DNA of 64,000 bases from an uncultured Lachnospiraceae bacterium (GTDB lineage Bacteria > Bacillota > Clostridia > Lachnospirales > Lachnospiraceae), in the NCBI GenBank assembly GCA_910586355.1, contig CAJUHJ010000015.1:1-64000 (forward strand). Reading direction: 5' to 3'. The position numbers and the translations under genes were made by a program. This document shows positions 34,301 to 42,800 of the stretch, in pieces. Under the pieces are notes generated by a model. The model was given only the letters and a program-made list of their open reading frames with translations. It did no database searches and was not told the DNA's origin. Position 1 is the first letter of the stretch, and each line of letters opens with the position of its first letter.

Positions 34301-37300
34301 ATTCCCATTCCCTGTTATTGTAACCGTACCGGCAGCGTCGCCTGCATCTCGGTTTGTTCCATAAGTAAAACGGAATTCATTGCCTGCCTGCAGCACTTTT
34401 TCTCCCCATGTCACACCTGGCTCAGGTTTAATCTGCTGCGCAGAATATGGCTGATCCAAAATATCTTCAATTGTAATATCATTGTCGCCCAGATTTTTGG
34501 GAGTAATCGTATAAGCATTATTAAATGTCTTACTTCCACAATACGTTGTCTCATAATCTTCTTTGGTATAATCTGCAAGACCATAAATAATAATTGATTT
34601 TGCTCCGACATTCACGCAGTCATCTGCATATGTAATACCGTAATCTGTTCCTTCTACCAGAACTTTTCCAGGCTGTTTATCATCCGTGACTCTTATTTTC
34701 GGCTGAATAGACTCACCCGTATAGGTACGGCTGACTTTTCCGGTAATTACATTGCCATCATCGTCTATAAATTGGATACTTACCTCTAAATTGTCGCCAA
34801 TCGTATAAGTTTTCTCAACGCTTCCTGTAAAGTTACTATCCGCTTTTGCATGAAGAGTCAATTTATAATTCTTTTTTGCTGCGCTTGACGACTGCCAGCA
34901 CTGATCTTCATGTTCTAATGTATAATCTGTCCCTTCGGTCAATTTATAAGAGCCAAGCGTCATCGTTACCTGCGGCCAGACATTAATTCCTTCTCCGGCA
35001 AAAACCACGCTGCCCGGAACTTCTATTCTGACGCCGTCGTTTAAATCCCTTTTTACAATTTTAAACGTCGCTGTCAGCTGCGCCCCTACATATGCCCCTT
35101 TTCCTATAATCCGAATTGTATATTCTCCAAATCCAATTGCATCTTCGGGCATCTGAACGTCATAATCTGTTCTTGAATTTAAAATTTTATAATCATTACC
35201 AGATGCAATTTTTACATTAAACGTCGGTGTAATTCTGCTCCCAGTAAAAAGATATTCATTTTCTCCCGGGCCAGTCGTTTTTGTAAACTCAACTTCCGCG
35301 CCTTTTAAATCTCCTTTAATATAGAAAGTTCCGCGCAGCGTCCCGGTATAGTTGCCCTGACCTGTAATCGTATAAGTAGCGGTGCCCGGACTGGTATTGT
35401 TCGTATATGCTATCTTATAATCTTTACCTTCTACCAGCTTATACGTTCCGCCCCCTTCCGGCTTATACGCTCCGCCCGCTTCACGCTTCGTATCCGTCAC
35501 TTTTACATCCGGCTCCACAGGCTGACCGTGAAAATCAAAATTCTCTTCACTTTCGGCTGTAACATCACCCGATCTTGCTATATCCTTCTTGCTGATTGTA
35601 TAAGTTTTTAAAAGCAAAGAACCGGAACGGAAAAAATTGCCCGTAAATCCAACGTAAAGATTGATGCCCGTAGCAGCATCTACCTGCTCGGTGTTCATTG
35701 TATAATCTTTACCCTCTACTAACGTATAGGAAATGGAACTGTTTGTAATTGGATGCTCAAACCGATATATGATATTAAACGGAGGAGCCACCGGACTTCC
35801 CGTAAACGCAACAGTCCCTGAATTTCCAGTCAGCGACAGAGAATATCCGTCAAAGCTGCCCATTTTTGTCGCCTGCACTACATTAATCTTAAAATACTTT
35901 TTAATTTCACCGCCATACTGCCCTTTTCCTATAATTCTGACTGTCGGCCGTAAATTCGGGTCCCGATTTGACTCTCCCCATGCATCGACATTGTTCTCAT
36001 ATTCCAAATAATAATCCCTGTTTTCCTCTAACAATGTGCCGTCCGGCAATTTTACTGACGTCGGTTTTGGCCTGATACCATCCGGCCCTGCATATCTGTA
36101 TGACAAGTTATTATCCAGTCCTGCTATAACAGCGTCCTCAATACTTGAACGTATATGGAAAAAAACATCCCTTTCGCCAGAGAAATTTCCGGCTCCCGTA
36201 ATATGCGCCGTCGGTTTTTCGGAGTCCGGCGTATTCGGATCATCGTTATCAATCTTGTCATTGTTGCTGTATGTTACTGTAAAATCTTTCGGACTTTCCA
36301 ATTTAATTCCATTGTAAGTAATTGTTAAGGAAGGAGTCACAGCGCCTCCGTTTGGCTTTAACGCCTGATTTGGAATCTCAGCCACAATCACATCCGTATC
36401 TGTAATCGGCTTCTGTTCAATTTTAAACAACGCCGGGCTGCTTACCTGACTTCCATTTGACGCAACACTTCCAGTATAGTTCTTTTTACCATTTATTGTA
36501 AAAGCATTGTTCTCTCCCACATTGACAGCAGTCGACGTCAACTCATAATCATCTGTTGTCAAAGGTATTCCATCCACAGTAATCTCTGTCACTTCAGGAA
36601 CAATGCCCGTTCCTGTAAAAATATATTGTTTGCCGTCGGCTAATTCTATATTGATATTACCCGCGCCGACAGTACTTAAATCCTTTGGTAAGATTGTAAA
36701 GTTCTTCGTTAAAGTCCCTTCGTAATTCCCTATTCCAGTAACGGTTATAAGAGCCGTATTTTCTCCGGCATTAATATTCTCCGACCATGATACCATAAAA
36801 TCATTTTCCGATAATGCTTTGCCGGAACCAAGCGTTTTGTCCGTTACAGTCACCTCGGGTTTTAATTCCGAGCCATTGTAGATAATCGTATTCGCCGGGG
36901 TTTTCAGGCTGACAGAAAATTTGCTGTCATCCTGTACGAATTCCCTTTTCAAAATTGTATACTGTAAGATAAGAGCGCCGTCAGTTCCAAAATTATAATT
37001 TTTTGCAGCTTCGCTCTTTGGAGTGATTCTGATAGAACAGCTTCCAGCGCCGCCGTTTTCCTCTTCGCCTGCACTATTCAGCCATACAACGTCAAAATCA
37101 TTTCTTGGCAGTTCGAGTCCGCTGCCGTCCTTCGCCAGAATTTTCACTTCCGGTTTTTTCGGGTTCCCATCATAATCATATTCAAAATTTGGCGCCGGGT
37201 CTTTAAATTGCGCCTCCAAATCCTGCATTTCACGAGGAACAATCTGATAATCAGCTGATATATCGCCTCTGTAATATTTGCCGTCTCCGCTTACTGTAAT

Positions 37301-39619
37301 CGAATATGTACCTACTTCGACTGGATTTTCCGTAGAATAACTCACAGTATAATGAGGCGACTGCTCATCTTTGCTGATAACTTTTCCATCATCCTTGACA
37401 ACAGGTTCCGGTTTGACCGCTGCACCCGTATATGGCTGATCCGAAACTTCGACTGTAATGCCGGAAGCTTCATCCATTTGTTTGTAGATTACAAACGTAA
37501 TTTCCTTAAATCCGACGCAATTGCTGTTTGGTTTTGCCTGAAAACGTATGATACCGTCTCCCACATCAATATTCGTTCCATATTCAACTGTATAATCTAT
37601 GTCTTTTTGCAGCCTAATATCTGTTCCATCCGTAAGAATAGCAAACCCATTCTCATTCGGCTTAATCTGATTTCCTGTATATAGCTGGTCGCCAAAAGTC
37701 TGGTCGATATACTGTGCATCAAAATCCGCCATATTAAACTGTTTAATATCAAAATTTACTTCTCTTGATCCTGTGTAATTTCCGCCTGACACACTAAGAA
37801 TTTTAACAGAACCAGCATTTACTCCAGCGCTTGTATTTGTACCGTACTCTAATGTATAATCCTTGCCTTCTTCCAAATCAGCCGCCAATTCGCCTTTGCC
37901 CTGCTGTACTTTTACAGTTGGCCGGACTTGTTTGTTCTGACCCTGGTAAACAATCTTATCTTGATTTTCAATCGTGACAGTTATCTCGTTTTCAGTGCCG
38001 GCGTATGCTCCTAATGTAAGATCTGCATAATTTATTGTATATGGAGAACTTATTTCACCCGTACAATTTCCTTTTCCCTTTACCGTTACCGTAGCGCTTG
38101 TAGACCCGGTAGCCTTATCTGCATTTGTATAGATAAGTTCATAATCCTCTTGGGACGCCGGCTGGCCCGTATTTTTATTTGTGATTTCTATTTCAGAAGG
38201 AGGTATTCCAGTCTCCGCCTTTTTCTTATTGTAAATAGCAGGCTTTATATTTTTTACATCAAATATTTGATTCGCCTGCGCCTGTGAAATATCAAACTTC
38301 CTGTTTACTGTACCGCCATACTGACCTTTTCCCTTAATCACAATCACTGGTTTTGACTCTTCTGAAGCTGCAACTGATACATTTATATTATTCTCATAAC
38401 TAACTGTATACTCAACGTCTTCTGTCAAAGGCCTGTCGCCATGTTTTACGGTCACACCCGGCTTAATTTCTGCGCCGGTATAAACATACGTCGTACCCGT
38501 CGCCGGAGGCTCCACAGTAACTGTACACTCTGAAATATCGGATACCAGAGGAATATCGTTGTATACCGTCTCCCCATAATAAAATCCGGAAAATGCTACC
38601 TTAATATCTGCCTTATCATTTGTGGACTGTATCGTGACTTCTACATAGTAGCCATCCTCATTCTGATCCGCTGCCGTTTTTGTTATTTGTGTCAGCACAA
38701 CTCCATCTTTACCCGTAATCGTCAGTCCGTCCACACTCGGAAGTTCTCCCGTCAATGCGCTTCTCGTCTGGCTTGGCAGGCTTTCCGGTATACCGTGATT
38801 ACTCTCTATCAGACTAAAAGGATATTTTATATCAAAATAAACGGTACGTCTCCCGGTATATCCTCCCGGCTGTCCCATTCCCTCTATGACTGCTTCTGCG
38901 CCGCCCGTCTTTGTAAGTTCCGTATTATTGTTATATGTAACTTTAAAAGTGGTATTGGATGCATTCACCGGAGTAGCGCCGTCTAACAAAGTAACAGCCG
39001 GTTCTACGCCGGAACCAGTATACCGCTGTACTTGCTCAAGTTTTGTCTTACCCGCCTCGGTTGTCGCATTTTGTACTGTAATATCCGAACTTTCTAATGA
39101 TTTACAAATTGCAACGCGAACAGACGCTATCTCTTTACCATCTTGAGATACCGTAATCGTCACCCAATCATTGACTGCCGTTGTAGTAACGGCAGATAAC
39201 AGTCCGTTTGACACAGTAAGCGCGGCTGAATTACTGGTTGCCCAGCTTAAGCCCGTAAGCTCCTGTCCGTCTTCCCCTACGCATTGCAGCTGTTTTGTAG
39301 ACCCCATTGCAATACTGGTCTGCCCTCCATTTTCTATCTGGTCAGAACCGTCTACAAAATAAGGCGTTTCATTTTCTTCCAGAAGATTGTCTCCGTCAGC
39401 CAAAGGCGCCGCCGGCTCTTCCAAACCATATGATTCTGCTGCACTTTCATCCATTTCTTCTGTCGTTTCCAAACCCATAGATTCCGGCTGTTCTGTAAGT
39501 TCCTCCCCTGCTGTCCCTTGGTCCGTCTGGGCCGCCAGCAGAGAAAGGTTCGGCATACTGCTTATCATACAGCACATCAGAATCATTGCTAACATCCGCT
39601 TCGCAACATCCTTGTACAT
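31340..39619 (-). CDS. Giant secreted protein of about 26 MBG/YDG-like repeats with Fn3 C-terminus
   Basis: A 2759-aa exported protein. Signal peptide (1-32, MLAMILMCCMISSMPNLSLLAAQ-type, split here by length limit) and an acidic N-terminus are followed by one Ig-like unit (about 60-170) and roughly 26 repeats of 85-100 aa, each with a YTGxxIxPxVxV opening and a GxYxVTYxxNxxxGxAxxxIxGxGNYxG core (I counted the openings by eye). Two Fn3 domains end the protein; the last is extremely Lys-rich (STKKKKGYKKIKTAKKA). No enzyme domain and no LPXTG. The repeats are far more diverged than those of the GH110 protein, so old. A fibrous stalk, adhesin or glycan-binding scaffold is likely. ATG at 39619 has AGGAG 10 nt upstream; a longer frame to 39790 has no signal-like start. 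Confidence 0.88.
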   Translation of the reverse strand: MYKDVAKRMLAMILMCCMISSMPNLSLLAAQTDQGTAGEELTEQPESMGLETTEEMDESAAESYGLEEPAAPLADGDNLLEENETPYFVDGSDQIENGGQTSIAMGSTKQLQCVGEDGQELTGLSWATSNSAALTVSNGLLSAVTTTAVNDWVTITVSQDGKEIASVRVAICKSLESSDITVQNATTEAGKTKLEQVQRYTGSGVEPAVTLLDGATPVNASNTTFKVTYNNNTELTKTGGAEAVIEGMGQPGGYTGRRTVYFDIKYPFSLIESNHGIPESLPSQTRSALTGELPSVDGLTITGKDGVVLTQITKTAADQNEDGYYVEVTIQSTNDKADIKVAFSGFYYGETVYNDIPLVSDISECTVTVEPPATGTTYVYTGAEIKPGVTVKHGDRPLTEDVEYTVSYENNINVSVAASEESKPVIVIKGKGQYGGTVNRKFDISQAQANQIFDVKNIKPAIYNKKKAETGIPPSEIEITNKNTGQPASQEDYELIYTNADKATGSTSATVTVKGKGNCTGEISSPYTINYADLTLGAYAGTENEITVTIENQDKIVYQGQNKQVRPTVKVQQGKGELAADLEEGKDYTLEYGTNTSAGVNAGSVKILSVSGGNYTGSREVNFDIKQFNMADFDAQYIDQTFGDQLYTGNQIKPNENGFAILTDGTDIRLQKDIDYTVEYGTNIDVGDGIIRFQAKPNSNCVGFKEITFVIYKQMDEASGITVEVSDQPYTGAAVKPEPVVKDDGKVISKDEQSPHYTVSYSTENPVEVGTYSITVSGDGKYYRGDISADYQIVPREMQDLEAQFKDPAPNFEYDYDGNPKKPEVKILAKDGSGLELPRNDFDVVWLNSAGEEENGGAGSCSIRITPKSEAAKNYNFGTDGALILQYTILKREFVQDDSKFSVSLKTPANTIIYNGSELKPEVTVTDKTLGSGKALSENDFMVSWSENINAGENTALITVTGIGNYEGTLTKNFTILPKDLSTVGAGNINIELADGKQYIFTGTGIVPEVTEITVDGIPLTTDDYELTSTAVNVGENNAFTINGKKNYTGSVASNGSQVSSPALFKIEQKPITDTDVIVAEIPNQALKPNGGAVTPSLTITYNGIKLESPKDFTVTYSNNDKIDNDDPNTPDSEKPTAHITGAGNFSGERDVFFHIRSSIEDAVIAGLDNNLSYRYAGPDGIRPKPTSVKLPDGTLLEENRDYYLEYENNVDAWGESNRDPNLRPTVRIIGKGQYGGEIKKYFKINVVQATKMGSFDGYSLSLTGNSGTVAFTGSPVAPPFNIIYRFEHPITNSSISYTLVEGKDYTMNTEQVDAATGINLYVGFTGNFFRSGSLLLKTYTISKKDIARSGDVTAESEENFDFHGQPVEPDVKVTDTKREAGGAYKPEGGGTYKLVEGKDYKIAYTNNTSPGTATYTITGQGNYTGTLRGTFYIKGDLKGAEVEFTKTTGPGENEYLFTGSRITPTFNVKIASGNDYKILNSRTDYDVQMPEDAIGFGEYTIRIIGKGAYVGAQLTATFKIVKRDLNDGVRIEVPGSVVFAGEGINVWPQVTMTLGSYKLTEGTDYTLEHEDQCWQSSSAAKKNYKLTLHAKADSNFTGSVEKTYTIGDNLEVSIQFIDDDGNVITGKVSRTYTGESIQPKIRVTDDKQPGKVLVEGTDYGITYADDCVNVGAKSIIIYGLADYTKEDYETTYCGSKTFNNAYTITPKNLGDNDITIEDILDQPYSAQQIKPEPGVTWGEKVLQAGNEFRFTYGTNRDAGDAAGTVTITGNGNFAGSKSKTFNITKKNLTDLDVRIDPIPNQLYIGGQDIKPVPTIKWGPDPSKPITLSPADYVVTYKQGEDEKSQDVGMVEMTISGAEKNYTGTITTTFEIVKVPLADVKAELLDTDSKDSYGYTGYQITPSVKLSYTSPNSKGEIVMTPELWGYEISYGQNQYVGTNGSITITAKPDGNCTGSKAISFKIERRKLTDETTIRLEPNEIPPQVLDPTNEVTGIEPEVKVIFYPGAGRDPYQLVPGTDCRIEYSNNKKVTTDAKITITGMGNFDGTLTRTFRITQDLTRYITSAEIDTTKPLIYNGQVQHPVLNLTFYTGVNLREGTDYELVYQRDGVEGVECKESGEYTVMIRGIGTYSGELGPYSFQIEKRALTPEMFHAEDQGYTGGPITPIVSGEDLERALEEGVDYVIGEVVNNINVGEVTVPIQAVETSNYKGSIEITFQIKPTNLLDNDYIDITGLEVMGELGELEDLKLEYTGNPLKPEITITDTRRDAEGNFIVTREAEAPEEPGDSEEPGELEDHYRLVEDKDYILQWSANQYPGRAEVTIVGIGNYEGTIVDNFTIFVDLKDVTIEPIPVQHYTEEGLPEPELTVTLGEITLILNQDYKVKYEYNKDHLDRGEATAKISSVDGQEYYIGSNSATFMILRSLAEAEIILPHNLFDEELMGQEILYTYTGSPVQPKAVVRFNDEDLDPEEDYEISYTNNINVGTANVIVTGKGTFEGSSSTTFDISSRNVTRCSFSAVSDVMYDGSQTSQNLVVSDGEKTLEAGKDYRLEYINNVNPGIATIKVTGIGNYSGVKTIHYLILLNSMAQISAQGAADSVSLTWTPVFGAEGYEIYNENNILIAKTAELSYTHTDLDAITTYQYKIRPYMSSDGATYYGGFSNLVQAQTSIKKPVITLKAKKKAAVVSWKKIKGVSGYEIYRSTKKKKGYKKIKTAKKAAIVKYTNKKLTKKKKYYYKIRAYKIVDGKKVYSSYSSPKSVKAK

Positions 39620-39740
39620 ATACCTATCGCTCCTTTTCCATTCCAATTCATTCCGGTTTACATCCATTACCATACTTACTAAATGTCTATATATAGTCTT
39701 ATCTACTTTATCGACCAGATAACTGGAAAACGTTATATAC

Positions 39741-39769
39741 ATTATACTACTTTTTTTCAAATTGTGAAA
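39741..39769 (-). promoter_or_regulatory. Promoter of the giant-repeat/sortase/TPKTG operon
   Basis: Minus-strand consensus TATAAT (39741-39746) with TTTCAC 17 nt upstream, 120 nt before the ATG, leaving a long leader. That leader carries the inverted repeats CTATATATAG and TTATCT/AGATAA, possible operators. Confidence 0.55.
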
Positions 39770-39775
39770 TGTTTT

Positions 39776-39813
39776 TTCAAAAAAAGACATGCACCCATTT
39801 CGGATACATGTCT
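39776..39813 (-). terminator. Terminator of the GH20 gene
   Basis: Minus-strand 12-bp stem AGACATGTATCC / GGGTGCATGTCT (two G-U pairs) with a GAAAT loop and a run of seven T, 8 nt after the GH20 stop. Confidence 0.85.
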
Positions 39814-39820
39814 GTCTCTT

Positions 39821-42800
39821 TTATTTTATTTTAATCGTTATGGTTTTCTTCTTTTTTGTACCGTCCGTAGACTCGGCGGTAATCTTGACTGACTTACCTT
39901 TCCCAGATTTTAATGCTTTCACGTTTCCTTTACTGTCTACCACTGCGAACGCCGGATTTGACGACGTCCATTTTAATTTTTTATTAACGCTTTTCTTTCC
40001 GGTTGTTTTTATATCAGCCTTAATTTTAATTCGTTTTCCAGCTTTTACTGTTTTTACAGATTTCAGCGTTATTTTCTTGACCGCATTTTTCATAATCTGA
40101 ATCTGTACCGACGCGCTGATTTTGCTTCCGTCCGCCGCTTCCGCTGTAATTGTCACTTTCTTTCCGGCTCCGGCCTTTTTTGTCGTCACAACGCCGTCTA
40201 AAACAACCGCATATTTCGGATTTGATGACGTCCATGTCAAATTCCGGTTCGCTGCGTCTGTGGGAGAAACTGTAACTGCCTGTTTTAAATCAATTTTCTT
40301 TCCTTTTGCAATTTGGTATTTCCCCAACTCAAATGTAACAGACGTTACTTTTTTTACTGTCTTTACAGAAATCCATTTTGCATAGAGGGAAATATTTTTG
40401 CTCACTGCCGTAAAGTTATATTTTAACGTACATGCTGCATTCTGATACCAGCCGCCAAACGTATAACCCGCCCTGACTGGGTCAGCCGGCTTAACTGCTT
40501 TATTCCCACTGACGATTGATTGTCTGCTCCAAACCTTTCCATTACTGTAAAATATTACGGTATATGTCTTTTTATCCTCTGACGGCAGGGACTGCCATTT
40601 TGCATAAAGCGTTATATTTGACGTCACTGCTTCTGTAAAGAGATATTCATTTTTGAAAGTTCCATGATCTGTATACCAGCCGCCAAATACAAAACCTTTT
40701 TTCGTTGGATCTTCCGGTTTTTCCGCTTTTTTTCCGGATTCTACTCTCTGAAGTTTTACGTCTGTGCCGCCGTTACTGTTAAAGGTCACCGTATACTGTC
40801 CTTCCGGTTCTTCACCGCCGCCGTTTTTTTCCCATTTTGCATACAATGTAATATTTTCTGTAACAACCGCGTCAAATGAATATTCCTGTTCAAACGACTC
40901 GTCGTCTGTATACCAGCCTTTAAATATATACCCCGTTTTTTCTGGATTTTCGGGTTTTTCTGCTTTTTTCCCGGACTCTACTTTCTGTTTTGCAATTTCT
41001 GTGCCGCCGTTGCTTTCAAAGGTCACGGTAAATTTTTCAATGGGCTTTGGGGTATCTCCACTTAAATCCCAGTCCGAAACTTTGGCGTCTAATTCTGCCT
41101 TGGCAGCGTCAACTTCTTCCTGTCCTGCCAAAACATCATTGTAGACTGCCCTTGCCAAAACAACGCTCTCATACATGCTCCGTTTACTGTCGTCTGATTC
41201 CCATCCAATCTCATAAGTCCTTAGCAATTCTTCTGCTGCCTGGCACGATTCATTTAGAGCCGTCTTATCTACATTTTGACAAACCTTTATTTCATAAATT
41301 CCATACTCATTTGCGCCCGATTTTCTTGCAACACCCTGCATTTTGACATAACGCGCCTGTGTTTTTGAAAAAGTATCTTTTGTCAGAGCGCTGGTATTGC
41401 CTGTCACAGATTTTACTTCTTTAAAACTTTTACCATATTCCGATACCATAATTTTATAAGCAGACGCATATCTGGATGCTTCCCAGTCTATTACAACCTT
41501 TGAAATGTTCCTGATACGTCCCAAATCAACCATCAAATAATCATCGTCCCGGTCCGAAGAATTCCATCTGGATTCATAGGAAACAGAAACCTTATCCGTC
41601 CCTGTTACATGAGCGTCTCCATCTGTTGCTTTCCACGCCGGAAACAGGCGCATCGTATCATCCCAAAACGCCGAATTCCCTAAATCTGCATAAGAATAAC
41701 GGTTTCTTGCAACATCTGTTTCAATATCCTCCGACAATCCTTCGAAGCGAAATTCTTCAACAGACAATGCTTTATTATATGCCCTGATATTACCCAGACA
41801 ACCCGAAAAATTCTCTCCAACCACATTCAAAGGAAATACAAATGTCGAAGTAAAATTGTTGTCCTTATCTGTCCAGTTCTCATTTGAAAGATTTCCTCCA
41901 TGGTCTGGATCTCTTCCTTCTGCGTATAAAATTTTGGTAAAGACTCCGTCTACATATAATTTCGTCACTTGATAAGTTCCCACAATTGTAATCCTGTGCC
42001 TGCTTCCACTCTGCGGCGCATATCCGAACGACTGTGTGAAATGATTACGGTTTAAGCCAAGTTCATCATTCCTCCCTTTTACCAAAAGCCTTCCGTCATA
42101 TCCGCTAAAGAGCGCCGAGTTTTTATCATTGCTTTCTGTACCGTCCAAATAAAGATCAAAACTCATTGTATAAGGATATGTCAGAGAGGTAAGCGGCGTT
42201 TCGATTTTCGTCTTCCCATCAAATTTTAACATTTTCTGGTTATCTATTGTAACAACTTTACCGCCTGTTACCGTTCCATGATAACCATTTCCACTGGCGT
42301 CAAAAATGACGCTTCCATCTTCTGACAAATTTTCAAAGTCATAATCCATGACAATATTTGTCGTACTTTCAATCTGGTTTGCAATCTGCGTACCGGGTCC
42401 TTCCCTTAAACGGTCAAACGTCTGTTCATATTCCAAAAATGTATCGTCTTCTTTCGTCCCGCCCCAGGTCTTTTCACTTACCATTGCAGCCAGCCGGAGG
42501 TAACGCTCATTTAAGTCTGCTTCTGTAACGCCTGAACGGTTTGAATCGCCCCAAAGCGCAGCGGCTGCGCCGTCTAATAGCGGCTCGCCTTTTTCTACAC
42601 GTCCGCCTCCGTCAAATAATTCCGGCTCCCAGTTATCATAAATATAATTTTCCCTGAGAATATCTTTATGGTAACGCCCGGGCGTTGTATATAGATATAA
42701 CTGCGGAATATTAATCATATGAAAACCGTCGTTTAATCTTGCATTCAAATCTTCTTCTGTCCTGCAGTTCCACATGTAAAGAACAATATCCCTGTTTACA

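Noticed and set aside
39620..39790. N-terminal extension of the giant repeat protein to 39790
   Set aside because: The signal peptide begins at the ATG at 39619 with AGGAG before it, and the extension covers the promoter.
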